DNA from: Cavenderia fasciculata
Taxonomy: Eukaryota > Evosea > Eumycetozoa > Acytosteliales > Cavenderiaceae
Direction of reading: 5' to 3'
Length of the DNA: 64,000 nt
Assembly: GCF_000203815.1 (NCBI RefSeq)
Contig: NW_004457737.1
Coordinates: forward strand, 1,798,001 to 1,862,000
Position 1 is the stretch's first letter; every line of letters starts with the position of its first letter. The position numbers were made by a program, and so were the translations under genes. Below the pieces are notes generated by a model. The model saw only the letters and a list, made by a program, of their open reading frames with translations, searched no databases and was not told the DNA's origin. Below, in pieces: positions 1-12,417 of this stretch.

Positions 1-507
1 TCATTTTCTCAAATCATAATAATAATATCGTTAATATATAATGATCATTGGTGAATAGAGAAGGATGGCAACAGCAATTTATGTTGTATATCATAATCAA
101 AGAATGGATATGTCGTAGATGATGAAGATCATACCCACACCGACAATCGTTTACGAAAAACTAACCACCCTTCAAAACTAAACACCCAATCTACTAACCT
201 GCCAACAGATAATCTATGTTGGTCGTTGGGTGGTGAGGGGGTGTAGACTACTACAAATATTGGGAGTATACTCAACTTGTCCCTCTTGTATTACTATTAT
301 ATTGAATTGTTTCCGTTCAAACAAGTTATTCATTTAATTTTATGGTGGCGGTAAATATTAAATTAAATTATTATTATTATTTATTATTAGTATTATTATT
401 ATTATTATGTAGTCAATACTAATATTAATATTTATTTATTTTAGTTCACTATATAAATTATAATTATATAGTTAATTATAATTAACTATTTATATTGAAT
501 AGAAAAA
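1..507. other. gene-free left edge and promoter of the ankyrin gene
   Basis: No coding exon is seen on either strand. The last 150 bases are extremely AT-rich (ATT repeats, TATA-like runs), as expected of a dictyostelid promoter and 5' leader. A perfect 22-bp palindrome lies just upstream of the ankyrin start codon. Confidence 0.6.
468..489. repeat. perfect 22-bp palindrome in the ankyrin-gene leader
   Basis: The sequence ATAGTTAATTA followed by TAATTAACTAT reads the same on both strands and lies 18 bp before the ATG at 508. It could be a protein-binding site, a hairpin in the leader, or chance in an AT-rich stretch. Confidence 0.6.
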
Positions 508-2238
508 ATGGAGACATTATTATTTTTTAATGTTTTCAAGAATCAATTTCTAAGATTTAAATTATTTAAATCAGTTCACGATATTTCAATAATTGAATAC
601 AACTCTTTTGATTATACAGAGAGTAATCGAATCCAACTCAACCCATTCTCATTCAACAACAACTATTACTTTGCCAATGAAAAGCACCAAGAAGTCAGGA
701 GACTGGATTTTATCAAGGGTAGAGACTTGATCAAGCAGCACAGTAGTAATAATAATAATGATCAACGATCATTGGAATTGATTGGAAAATATGCAATGCC
801 ATGGTCATTTATCAAACATTATCTACCATCAAAGGACCGTTTCGACAGCACTACAAGGGAGAAGGCAATCAAGCGATACTGCACCCATCCCAATGCAACA
901 CTTGGTTGTTTGAGACGGTTGTTGGACTGGTCGCCAGACATTAACGCCGACGCAGAGTTGTTGGCTGATGTTGCCAAGGCTGGACACTTGGATATCCTCA
1001 TGTTTTTACAGGGTCGGTTCCAAGGAATCGAAGTGTCACCCAAAGCAATGGATATTACTGCTTTTCACGGCCATTTGCATATACTAGAGTATTTGCATTC
1101 GAGTGACAATGATTGCACGAAAAATGCAATGGATTGGGCTGCTTTTAATGGTCATTTGGATTGCGTTGCTTTTTTGCATTTCAATCGAACCGAGGGCTGC
1201 AGTCAGCTGGCTCTAGAGTACGCAGCGATCAACGGACACTTGTCCGTAGTGGAATTCCTCGACAAGAACCGTACTGAAGGATGCAACTACGTAAACTCAA
1301 TGGACTATGCAGCAAGCAACGGTCATTTGCCAATCGTCGACTACCTCAACCACAACCGCAGTGAAGGGTGCACTGTGCAAGCCATGGATGGGGCCAGCAA
1401 AAATAACCATATGGATGTAGTCGAATACCTCCATTTCAATCGTACAGAGGGGTGCTCAATAAACGCCTTGGATTCGGCTGCGGAAGGAGGCCATATTGAA
1501 ATAGTATCATTCCTAAATGACCATCGCACAGAAGGGTGTAGTATCCGAGCCATTGATTATACTGCAAGGGTCGGACACCTTTTAATCATCCAATTCCTAT
1601 CTCAACATCGTACAGAAGGATGTACAACCTATGCCATGGATTGGGTAAGTAGTAAAGTAATCCAAAAGTATACAACACAATATGTGAGAAGTCAAAACAA
1701 CTGTGCTGGGTTTTTCGCAACGAGTTTTGATTTTTAACATATGTAACATTACAATCAATCAACCATTCTAACAATCAGAATTCTCTATCTTTATCTATTT
1801 ATTTAGGCATCTGAAGGAGGATATTTACCAATTGTAGAATACTTACATTTCAATAGAAATGAAGGATGTACTCACAATGCTCTAGATAATGCGTCTAAAT
1901 ATGGATTCCTTCCAATTGTCATTTTCTTGAATGAGCATCGAACAGAGGGAGCTACGGTACAGGCTATGGACGAGGCCAGTGCAAACGGCCACATCGAGGT
2001 GGTTCAATACCTTAAAAGATACCGTCATGAGGGGTGTACAGAGAAAGCTATGACCATGGCCGCTCAAAACGGACATCTTCCAGTCGTCAAATTCCTGAGA
2101 GAGGAACTAGTCCAAGAAATATTTGACCTTGAAGCTGCTATCCGTGCAGCAAATCAAAATGGTCACCAATCAATCGTTCATTATCTCCAACATGACATTG
2201 AACAAGATCTTGATGAAGAACAACCCAATATCTGGTAG
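508..2238 (+). CDS. ankyrin-repeat protein, RTEGC-spacer family
   Basis: Two exons, 508-1644 and 1807-2238, joined in phase 0 (donor GTAAGT, acceptor TTTAG), give 522 residues. Residues 1 to about 130 are a helical N-terminus starting METLLFFNVFKNQF, a pattern I associate with a large dictyostelid ankyrin family. The rest is about twelve ankyrin-type repeats of about 33-35 residues with cores such as GHLPIVDYL. They are joined by an unusual spacer resembling NRTEGCS or HRTEGCT, and this regularity across the splice supports the intron. No catalytic or membrane segment is visible. The function is unknown; by family it is a protein-interaction scaffold. The intron carries a small inverted-repeat element. 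A start further upstream is excluded by stop codons and AT-rich leader. Confidence 0.9.
1683..1739. mobile_element. short TIR element (MITE-like), copy 1, inside an intron
   Basis: A 57-bp unit begins TGTGAGAAGTCAAAAC and ends GTTTTGATTTTTAACA. The two ends are inverted repeats matching at 13 of 16 positions. It is flanked by TA on both sides (1681-1682 and 1740-1741), the target duplication of Tc1/mariner-type elements. A longer relative lies at 58670-58770, also in an intron. No coding capacity; by structure it would need a transposase supplied elsewhere. Confidence 0.65.
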
Positions 2239-2495
2239 CTAGTAACTTAACCTATACCTATCTACCCTCCACGTGCCTAACCAACATCCAATAACATATA
2301 ATAATAATTTAATACTAATACCAATCAACCAACCAACCAGCCACTTTTACTTCACTCTTGAAAATATATTTTAATCAAATCAAATAAATAATAGTACTAA
2401 CTAGTTTAACCTATGTTTGATGAATAATGGGATATGCTGAAATAAAGTTTAATAAAATTAATTGTTCTTGATCCTTGATATCTATTATTGTTAAT

Positions 2496-5400
2496 TTATT
2501 GTTTCTCTGCAGCATCTTCAAGTTTTGCAATGAGCTGAATCATGGTAGGTCTCTTTTTGGGATTATGGCTTAGACACTCTTTGATGAGTGATGTAATAAA
2601 GTGATTGGTGCCACTTGGAAGCTTGGGCTTTAGTTTCTTTTCATAGACAGTCTTTACTAGATCGACGATTGTTTGAATTTCGGGGTAAGGTTCGCTGGCT
2701 GTGACCATTTCATAGAGCATCATACCAAAGCTGTACACATCGGCGGCCGAAGTATAGAGATCACCTGCCAAACATTCGGGTGCCTCCCATTTGGGTGTAC
2801 CAGCGACTGCAGTCATATTGAGCTGAGTGACACGACTGAGACCAAAGTCACCGACCTTGGCATTGTCATACTTGTCAATGAGAATGTTGGCTGCCTTGAT
2901 ATCACGATGAATAATATCGATCGAATGAAGATAGGCCAAGCCCTTGGCAACCGAAACAGCGTATTTAATGACCAATTGGAGTGACAATGGGTGGTTCTTT
3001 TTAACGACGTCCCACAGTGTACCCTTGTGCATGATTTCAGTGACAATCATAAAGATAGAGTCTACTGATCTTGGAATAATACAAGCACCCTCTAATTTTA
3101 GCAGATTGGGGTGTTGGATGAGACCCATGATGGCAACCTCTTTTAAAAAGTCTTCCAATCTAAAGGTAAATGACACCTCACTAAATATCTTGATGGCAAC
3201 CTCTTTTCCATTCCACAATCCCCTATTCACACGAGCCAATGCACCAGCTCCCAAAAATTCTCCAATCACCAAATCAGATTCTTCAATCTTTATATGTGAA
3301 AATACTGCTCCATGTTTACAAATCTCTAAAATGTGTGATAATGATCCCTTATTTTTTAATTCTACAAGATTTTCATCTAAATTTAAAAAATAAATGGAAA
3401 TGGTAAATAAATAAATAAAGTTTCTTTTGTTTTTTTTCTTTTACATACAAGAATACTTTGCCAAATAAATTAAAATTTGAGCAGATTGAATTCTTAAACT
3501 TTCAGCACTTGGTCTATTTGCTTTTGTACAATTATTACTCTTGTCCAACATTTCAATAAAGTTTTGTAGTGGAAACAAATCTGAAAATTCCCTTTTTGAT
3601 TGAGTCGATAGACTTGGATAAATATTTGTCAAAAACAAACAAAAGTTTGGTGAAAATGTATAAGCATCATCCTTTAAAGATATATCCATAAATATTTTAA
3701 GATTATCTTTATATTGTTGGAATAATTCATCTTTTTCTTTGTCTAAAAAAAAATAAATTAAAATTAGTAAAAATAAATATTTATGAATATTTTTTTTCTT
3801 TTGATTTGTTTTTGATACAATACAAATTTTTGATAATTGAGCAATTGATTTAAATACTTCGGTTCTATAAGATTTAAATTGACAACAAACAGCACTTTTA
3901 AGTAAAATATTAACCAAATGTTGAGTTGATTCATCTGACTTGTCCTTTAAATTTGATCTAGTCTCTGCTAGAATGCTACCAAGAAAAGTTACCAACAACT
4001 CATCTCCACAAGATGATAATAGTATAATATGTTGATAGTTTCCATGAATGATTTCCTTTGAAATCTTGTGTAATGGTGATAATATAATAACACTATCCTC
4101 TTGACTTGTTGTTGTTGTTGTATTTCCTGATTGATTAGCACCATTTGGTTCAGTAGTAGAAGTAGAAGAAGAGGAAGAAGAAGAAGATGATAAAGAAGTG
4201 GGCGTAGGTGTGACAGAAGAAGAAGAAGAAGAGGTAGAAGGTTCAGATGTATAATTTCTTTTACCAAGAACCATACCCATAAACCCATTAAGGAATGATG
4301 TTGAAGTGGGTTGTTGTTGAACCAATTGTTGTAAACTTTGTTGTTGTTGTTGTGATAATTGTTGTGGTGATGAACTAATCGATAATTGATTAACTGATTT
4401 TAATAATGAAAATATATTATTATTTTGTTCTAAAAATGATTTTATAGAATCTGATATATCTAAAATAATTAAATCAAAAAGGTTAATAAATTATATTCCT
4501 TTTCTTTATCTTTTTCTTTTTTCTATTTTTTTACCTTTATCAATTTGAATAGTAATATTTGTTGTAATTGATTGAATTTTCATAACAATATTATGAACAT
4601 GTTTAATAAAACGAACGATATAATCTTTTGGTAAAAGATTAAAGTTTTCCGATTGTTTGATTCGATTGATAAATTGAACGGCAAGAGTGAGACGTCCAAT
4701 GGTGATTCTAACAAGATGACGATATAAAAGAATAAATAGTTTGTCAAAGGTTCGCATGGTTTGATCAAATAGTTCCACTTCTTTTTCCTGAGAGACGATA
4801 AAGTTTTCAATCTCTTGATCCTTTGTCTTTAGATAATCGCTATAGGATGACTTTGATCGTGTTGCTCCAATTTTGATTGGTTCCACCTCTTGGTTACTGA
4901 TACCCTTACTTTCTTTGAATAGATTGATCTTGGTGAGCATGATTTGTTTGATAACACCAATATTCTTTGACACCTTTTTCAATAGATCGACCGACGACTC
5001 AAGGGCATTTGGAATAAAGTCAAATGTCTCTTTAAATAGGTAGAATATGTACTCTAGTACAATTGGATCGAGTAGTGCAAGTGATAGATCAACAAAATTG
5101 GATTGCTTATTGTTTGATTGAATGTCATAGTATTTGTTGATATTATCAATTGTCGATTGCTTTTGGAATTGATTCTTTAGATTATTGGCAATTGGTTGTT
5201 GTTGTTTTAATTGATTTTGAATAGAATTGACATTATTTGAATTGGTTTTTGATAATGATGGTTGTTGTTGTTGTTGTTGTTGCAATTGTTGTTTTAATTG
5301 TTGTTGTTGTTGTTGATTGGTTCTAACTCCAGTGGTTGTTGATGATAAACTACTTGGTTGTTTTTGTAGGATTGGTGGTGTACCTCCTCCACTTGCAGCA

Positions 5401-7337
5401 GCAGATCTTGGTGTTGTAGCTGTAGATGATAAATTACTGGAAGATGTAGATGAAATTCCATTACTACCATTTAAAGCTGTTCTAGGTGACATTTGTCGAT
5501 TTAGATTGATTTTGGAGAGTAATAGGATAAACTGCTCCTGGATTTGTTTGAAGCGTTTGGTGAGGTTGTAAGTCTCGAATGGTTTTTCTTTTTAAATACA
5601 GATACTATGTCACAGATATGATGTACAAGGAATACAGGAATGTTGTCGAAATTGTCGATTGCCTTTGTGAAATGTTTGAGTGTGGCGATGATTGGCTCGA
5701 CAACGTGCTTGGAATTGGCTGCATCCTCAATGTCGAGCTCGAGTGAGAAGGGTAGTAGCTTGTACAACTCGTTCTCTTCTGGTGTCGGGATGATCGAATG
5801 AGCTTGACCTTGACCCTGACCCTGATGAGCTGCCGCTGCTTCTGGTTCGAGCATAACATTATTCTTGGTGAGTGGATCGGTCAACAACTTGAACACCATC
5901 TTTTCAACAATGGTAGATTGCATTACGAGTGTTGAGAGTGTGACAAACGAACCAGACTCTAAATCAGGTACGACAATCATAAAATTAGATGGAGTGTATC
6001 CATTATCACTACCGCTGCCTGGTAAATCCGATGCTCTACTAATCAATGGCAACTCCCAAATCGAAATGAATCGAAGCAGTGTAACGAAAAACTTGTCCTC
6101 TTGTTCCAACCGATTCTTTAAATATCTCGAAGTGACCACTCCAAAAGCTTGCTTCAAACTTCCGTTTCCATTGGCGTTTGATTGGATCGATGAAGAAACA
6201 CTTGGTGACGAAATAGATGACGACAGACCCGACGACACTGACGAAGCAGTCGATGAAGATGATGTCAAAAACTCGCCAACCTTGTTTGGTGATCGAATCA
6301 TTGGACGTCTCAAATCGTTGTTATCGTCCTCATTGGGATGAAGGTTCTGAGCTGTCGTACCGTTGGTGAATGTAGTAGTACTCGCACTTCCCAAGTATGG
6401 CTTGGCAATTGGGAAATCATCAAACGTCCCTACAACCACTTTCCAATCATCCAACATTCTCTTTAACTCATCATTTTGTGGTAATGTACCTGTTGCCAAA
6501 CTACTTGACATTGATTGTGGTGATTGTGGTGGTAGAGGTTGTGATTGTGATTGTTGTTGTTGTTGTCTTGGTGATTTTTGTGGTGGTGATGAAGGTAATT
6601 GTTGTGTTTGCAGTTGATTAGATTTATCGATACTTGAATCTATCAATTTCAATAGTTGATTTTCATTGTTATAGTATCGAATGGCTACACCATTTCTCCA
6701 AAACTCTTCTTGAACTGTTTTGTTTTTTGCAAAGTGAAATGATCCGATACCATTTGCTCGACTACTCGCCCATTTACCTTGGTAATAGTCACGTGTCGAC
6801 AAATACTCTGGCGTCTGTACCTTGACAATGACAGAATCAACCAATGTAAACGATTGGTTGGTCTTGCTCTTTGTCTGATAGTTTTGGTTTCCAGGACCAT
6901 TAATAATGACTTGATTCTCGAGTGACCCTGTTGTCTTGAACCCTACGTCTTTGTTGGCCGATATAACGGCGGTGGGAGGGATGATACTCGATAGTTCTTG
7001 GAATGTCTTGTATCCATCATTGACTATCAATATGCCATCACCACACTTTTGGTCATTCTTCCACTCTCCGACATAGGTACAGGTTGGATGCAAGAATACA
7101 CCTTCACCTTCCTTGTACATTGAATCATCTATTTTACCTTGATAGAATCCATAATTTGAATGAATCTAAAATGTAGATATTTAATGAACAAAAGCAGCAA
7201 CAGCTGATTATTAATAAATAGTATGGTGTGTGTTGTCGACATGAAAGAGGATGAATACATACACTAGCCTTTTCATTATTTGATTTAATGATAACATCAT
7301 ATGAATACGATGGTGGTCTAATAACATCAAAATCCAT
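2496..7337 (-). CDS. MORN-armadillo-like-TKL protein kinase (one frame break)
   Basis: Exons in transcript order: 7337-7263, 7165-4535, 4459-3824, 3742-3449, 3376-2496; all junction phases agree, giving about 1505 residues. Residues 26-70 carry MORN-like motifs (YGFYQGK, YVGEWKNDQKCGDG). A long Ser/Gln-rich and helical, armadillo-like middle follows. The last about 270 residues are a complete kinase: glycine loop GEFLGAGALARVNRG, VAIK lysine in KEVAIKIF, catalytic loop HRDIKAANIL, DFGLSRV and GTPKWEAPE. The residues needed for phosphotransfer are present, so an active Ser/Thr or dual-specificity kinase of the TKL group is likely. At 5583-5593 (A5-G-A5 on the coding strand) the frame changes by one base; adding one A rejoins two otherwise open frames. 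It is most likely a base-calling error. Substrate unknown. Confidence 0.8.
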
Positions 7338-8638
7338 CTTGACCTATAGTTTAAACTTACTATCTATCTTTTTATAGATAGGGTATAGTTGTTGTTACCA
7401 ATAATTATTGTTGTGTAAAGATTGTTTTGTGTCAACTAAATCAAAAGGTTTATAATATCTTGAATTAATAAACTAGTATATATATATAGTCGTTGTACAA
7501 TGATTGAGATTGATTGATTGATCTTTTGCAGCTATAATAATAATTGATTGGTTTGCTTGTGACTTCTTCTGATATCTGATGATAATAATATGTTTTGGTG
7601 AAGAGATGTTATATAATAATAAATAATATAATAATACAATGAAGATGAATATACTACAGTAGATTGATAGATAGGATAGAGATACTTGTTTACACAGTTA
7701 TCAAAAGAAATATCAAAGGTAGGATTTTTCAACAAGCTTGTTGTTTATTCTTTTGATGATGAATTCTTTTAAAATTTTTGATTAATCCAAACTCCGCACA
7801 TAATATATTATATGTGTGGGTGGGGATGTCCTAGCTAGGAATAGCGAAACGTCACCCCATACTACAATGTACTATACTACTACTCATCAATCATTGAATA
7901 TTCCCAAATAGCTGCTATTATTTAAATATAGCAATTTAATTGATTGATTGATATATCTTACCTTTTTGTAATTAAGTTCTTTTTGTTTTTTTTCTCTCTA
8001 TAGATCTATCTATCTATCTTGATAATAATTATATAGGTTTGAAATAAAGTGATGAATATTATTTGTTTTGATTGAAAAGAAAAGAGAACTGGACTGACTG
8101 ATTGAAACAAAAAGGGGTGGGTTCAAGATAGAGACATACAGACAGACAGACAGACAGATAGACACGCCAACACATTTAAAATGTGATCAATCGTAACAGC
8201 AAAAATGGTAACCATCATCCTATATTGGTGGTTCTGGTATATCCATTTAACAACAACAACCATCATACACATCATAGGGAGCAAAGGAAAAATGGAGGGA
8301 AAACGTGTTGATGATGATTGATTGATTGTAGTTGTGGTGTTGGAGAGAGGTAGTGTGTGTGGTTGGTTGTAAAATAAACCATCATCATCATCATCAACAA
8401 TGGTGGTGTAGGTGATCGATTGTCGTGTAGCAGACAACTTCACTATAGGTGTGAAGGTGGAATTTATTCATTGTTTAGGTTGGTTGATCCTCCTGCAGAA
8501 AGCAAACCCACCAACACCACCAAGTTTAGGGTTGAGGTGTCAGAGTTTTCTTGTTCATTGCTGCACTAAACTAACTCTTACTTGTTGGTTGGTATTAAAA
8601 TACAATACAATATATTATATTATATTATACTTTTAGTT
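7338..8638. other. gene-free interval, 1.3 kb
   Basis: AT-rich DNA with GACA, GATT and ATCT microsatellites. It should hold the kinase-gene promoter (right-to-left) and the 3' end of the synthetase-like gene. A short arm pair (CACATA / TATGTG) near 7797-7816 could form a hairpin. Open frames here are short and low in complexity; I support none as genes. Confidence 0.6.
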
Positions 8639-9734
8639 TTAATAATGATCTTTATAACGTCTATCATAATTCATATTTGGATTAAATAATAATCTTCCAA
8701 AATCTTGAAGTGGAGAACAAGCAGCTACGAGGAGATCATAGTTTAAGCTAAACCCTCCATTGTAGGGATTTCCATAGGACAGTTGATTGAGGATTGATGG
8801 ATCCAAGGGTACCTGTTCTCTATTGATCCTACTTTTCAATCTTTTTTCAATTTCGATTGGGTCGTTTAATCTTTGTGATCCACTTGCAACTAGCCATCCA
8901 TTTAAAAGCACCCAAAAGAGTTGAGCTTCTCCAGTGACGGGATCGATCATAGCCAAACTATCAGATGTTGGGATACCTTGATCAGATTGGATGATCTCGT
9001 TTTGAATGACGACCATATTGACACCAAATCTCTCTCTCACTGCCGACGAGATTTGATTAGGACTTGCAAACATTTTCATCACATCATCTTCTTGCAACAA
9101 TTTTGCTATTTGATGTGGATTCAATGTTAAAATAGTGCCATCCTTTAATAGACACCCATTTCCACTAAAGGGTGCGTAGTCTGTTGATCCTCCAAAGTTG
9201 ATGCACGCCTTTTCAGCCCAAAACGGTGATTTCTCGATATGGTTTAGACACTCTATCACCAATCTTTTACAACTATCTAGAATCTCTGACATGTCGTTGT
9301 ACAGAGTACTCGTTGAAACGAATATTTTGGTAGAGTTGCATAGTTTTCTTGAAACTCCCCATGTAGTGGTGATGGTCGATTGCTGCACCACCTCGAATAC
9401 CTTGTCAAAGATACCAACCAACATGATATGGTATACCGACGGATCAATTGAATACGCAAGATTGTATCCAGCATCTGCCGTGTAATGTTCGGTTGGATGA
9501 CCAGGATAATGGGTGTAACAGGCAACCGTTGTCAATGTAGGTGAATGAACCTCCATAAACGAGTCTTTTACGAGGTACTGGTAGACAAACGATTCCAACG
9601 ATGCTTTTAATCTAACCGTTGCCTGATGTAATGGTAATCGATTACAAAATGTTTCTGCCACTGGATACAAAGATGAAGCTGGTACCATTGGATACCAAAA
9701 TACATTCTTGTCTTTTTGATTTTTTTGGTCTGTA

Positions 9735-9774
<40 letters not shown>

Positions 9775-10536
9775 CTTTTACTACTACAACTGCTCCTCCA
9801 CTATTATCATATAGTTTCTCGTCTCGATGAAGAATATGTCTATATCCATTGTCATGGTCAAGGGGAGGATAGGAAATAGCGATTGAATTGTGATTTCGGT
9901 AAACACTCGGGTTGGTTGGTTGAGAAACCACTTTGAATGCAATGACTTTAAGCTCCAACGATCGGTTTGTTAGAGGATTGATACGAAGATGACCACCTGG
10001 TGGACTAGCCTCTACCATAGCTTGTATCTCTACCAATGACTCTGGTAGTAATTTTGACCAAATCTTTAATGTCTGTTGATCAATATAACAATTTGATGAT
10101 TTAGCAATACAATCTAATATCTCTTTAAGTAAATACCGATTCTTGAATACAAAAGTAAATAACTTTGTTGAATATTCATTGTGTATTGGTGTTGGTCCCA
10201 ATGGAAGATATAATTCGTTTGTTGTTGTTTCAATAGGACCACTACCACTAGCAGCAATATGATCTTTATATATATTGAATGCTTTTGTTTGATTGAGTAG
10301 TTGAGATTGAATGGTTGAATAGATTGGTGATGATGGATCTCTAAGTATACTGAGTGTCAATTTACCCAATGATCTTGTTGATTGTATTCTAGCACGTGTA
10401 ACTATAACTCTACCAAGATGCAATGATTCATCTAATCGATGAATTGGTACAAATGAATCCCATTTTGGTGTGATTGATGATCTTTCACTTGGGTATTTCT
10501 TGGTTGTATAATTTTTAAATGGTGATAATACTATAA

Positions 10537-10606
<70 letters not shown>

Positions 10607-10612
10607 TGACAT
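8639..10612 (-). CDS. aspartyl/asparaginyl-tRNA synthetase-like protein, catalytic motifs degenerate
   Basis: Single exon, 657 residues, opening with about 24 Asn. Residues about 65-110 resemble the OB-fold anticodon-binding domain of AsxRS (GRVIVTRARIQSTRSLGKL). From about 320 on a class II synthetase fold follows: motif-1-like VRLKASLESFVYQYLVKDSF then EVHSPTL, a segment like the AspRS core (YHIMLVGIFDKVFEVVQQ), and a C-terminus with GSQRLNDP then YGNPYNGGFSLNYDLLV. In active AspRS or AsnRS the motif 2 FRxE and the motif 3 arginine (GxGxxR type) bind ATP. Here the FRxE is absent and motif 3 reads NGGFSLNYD without its arginine. It is therefore probably not an aminoacylating enzyme but a paralogue with another role. 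The reading frame is intact, so it is presumably functional. Confidence 0.8.
10538..10606. repeat. (ATT)n tract encoding poly-Asn
   Basis: An uninterrupted trinucleotide run encodes the Asn-rich N-terminus of the synthetase-like protein. Such runs are typical of dictyostelid genomes and probably vary in length. Confidence 0.9.
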
Positions 10613-10864
10613 ATTTACTATTACAATGTTTATGTTATGACTCTCTTGTATGTCTATTCATATTCTAACACTCCACTCCTTTCTTTACATCATGTGACGA
10701 ACGACTTGACTTGACCTACTCCAAAAGATATCCAAAACGTGCATGAACCCATGGGTTTACAAAAAATCAGTAAAAAACAAGAAATAATAACTTTAGGTTA
10801 ATATTTATTTATTTTCTTTTCTTTTTAATATATATAATAAATATATATATATATTATATTTATA

Positions 10865-12036
10865 TTAAAATGAATAAAGGAACCAAGAATTATAAGGGAA
10901 ATTATTATTGGATTGAATTGATTTGTATTGTAGGTTGGAAAGATTAATAGTTGTTAGAGTTGTAGTGACGTTGTTGGTCGAGGTAAATAATGTTAGATAA
11001 TTGGAATCACTCGATGATAATACATATGGAATACTTTGTGGTGGGTATGGGTTATTGATTTGTAATAATGATTTGAATTGGCCACTATTGTTACTATCGT
11101 CTAATTCAATTTGTAGTAGTGTTAATTGTTGTCCAACTTGTGTGATACCATATAATTGTGGTGCTTCTCCTCCTTGTTGTTGTGTTGGTGATATTAAAAA
11201 TACTGTTGATGATATTGTTGAACTTGGTATCCAAGTACTCAAGATATAATCTACATATTGATTGGTTGTAGTGTTGTAGGTGAGAATACGGTGTAGTTGA
11301 GTGTCTTGATCGACAAAATGTGTGTAATAGGTAGAGGAGTGAAGATTGTATGCTCCAGTTGGAAAGGAACTATTGTCAAAGGCGTACTGGTCGTTAAATG
11401 AAATAGGGATCTCTTGTTTCTCTGGGAACTTCCATTCCATCAATGTGACTGTATTGTTTTCCAAATTGGTCACTGCCGTTATAATCATTTCCTTACTTTC
11501 ATCATATCCCATTGGTATAGTATCGATAAAACAATTTGATTGTAATGGTAATGCTTTGATTTTAGTTAATTGTTTTTTCTACCCAAAAAGACATAATAAA
11601 ATGATTAGTAATTTGTTGATCATAATATATATATTATGATCACCATCATCATGATGATGTTTACATACATTAATATCAAATGAACCAATTGTATTGGCAA
11701 CATTCTTATCATTTAAATACAATACAAGGAATTGTTGAGAGGTGGCATTGAAATCCAAGATACCAATTAAACTTTGGTATTTAAAAGGGACGACAAATTG
11801 ATTGACAGGTTCCAATTGGTTGTAATCATAAACAGTCACATTCCAATTGGATGATTGATCTATCAATATTGAATATAAATATTGTGGTGCTTGTGATTCT
11901 ACCTAAAATATTATCAATCTAGATTAGCATTGGATTAAGGATGATGAACGAATGAATGAATGAATGAATGAATACATACATAATAAAATGTAGATATCAT
12001 CAAGACTATGAAGTATAGGACAAGTGACTTTATCAT
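10865..12036 (-). CDS. secreted protein of unknown function
   Basis: Exons in transcript order: 12036-11980, 11902-11669, 11578-10865; both introns are phase 0 with GTATGT donors, giving 334 residues. The first exon is a signal peptide (MIKSLVLYFIVLMISTFYY) and the second begins VESQAPQYLYSILID. The mature part is rich in Thr, Asn, Tyr and N-glycosylation sequons (NAT, NNT, NVT) with alternating hydrophobic beta-type strands and no second membrane segment. This suggests a secreted or lumenal glycoprotein. I do not recognise the family. A small coding-like exon upstream (12358-12417) could be an alternative 5' exon, because the frame stays open across the region between. Confidence 0.75.
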
Positions 12037-12357
12037 TTCTATCTTATCTGTACTACACCTGAATGTATGTGCAATGAAACTAAAACATGGGATGGATGAC
12101 AAATTAATAATAATAAACTGGGGCTGCAGACAGATGATTCGTTTGAAACGAGTAGACCAAGCAAAGCAAAGAACCAGAACCTTTATTATTGCTTTATTTT
12201 CTAAATATCTTCAAGATATTTGTATTGATCTTTCTCTCTTGCAAAAGAATAAACAGAGCGCTACAGCTGAAGTGATGGTAAACCAAGAAAGAGATTAAAC
12301 AAATATTAAATATTTAATATTTTAACAGAGAGAAGGGTTGGTTGGTTGGTTACTCAC

Positions 12358-12417
12358 CATCACGACGATCAAGTTCACCCGTTGCTGTGGGTTAAAATCA
12401 TACAACACCGCTTCCAT
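12358..12417 (-). CDS. possible orphan first exon
   Basis: On the minus strand an ATG at 12417 opens 20 codons, MEAVLYDFNPQQRVNLIVVM, followed directly by a GTGAGT donor. The stretch is GC-richer than its surroundings. A CTGCAG acceptor near 12125 would continue in frame (phase 0) into the signal peptide at 12036. It could be an alternative 5' exon of the secreted-protein gene, a relic, or chance. Confidence 0.25.

Noticed and set aside
5583-5593. Programmed -1 frameshift in the MORN-kinase gene
   Set aside because: The heptamer is not a good slippery site (T AAA AAG), and three other genes in the window break at homopolymers, so base-calling error is the simpler explanation; kept only as a finding to verify.
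8123-8443. Minus-strand open frame of 106 codons
   Set aside because: Built mainly from microsatellite DNA (GACA, ATG, TTG runs) with no protein-like composition.
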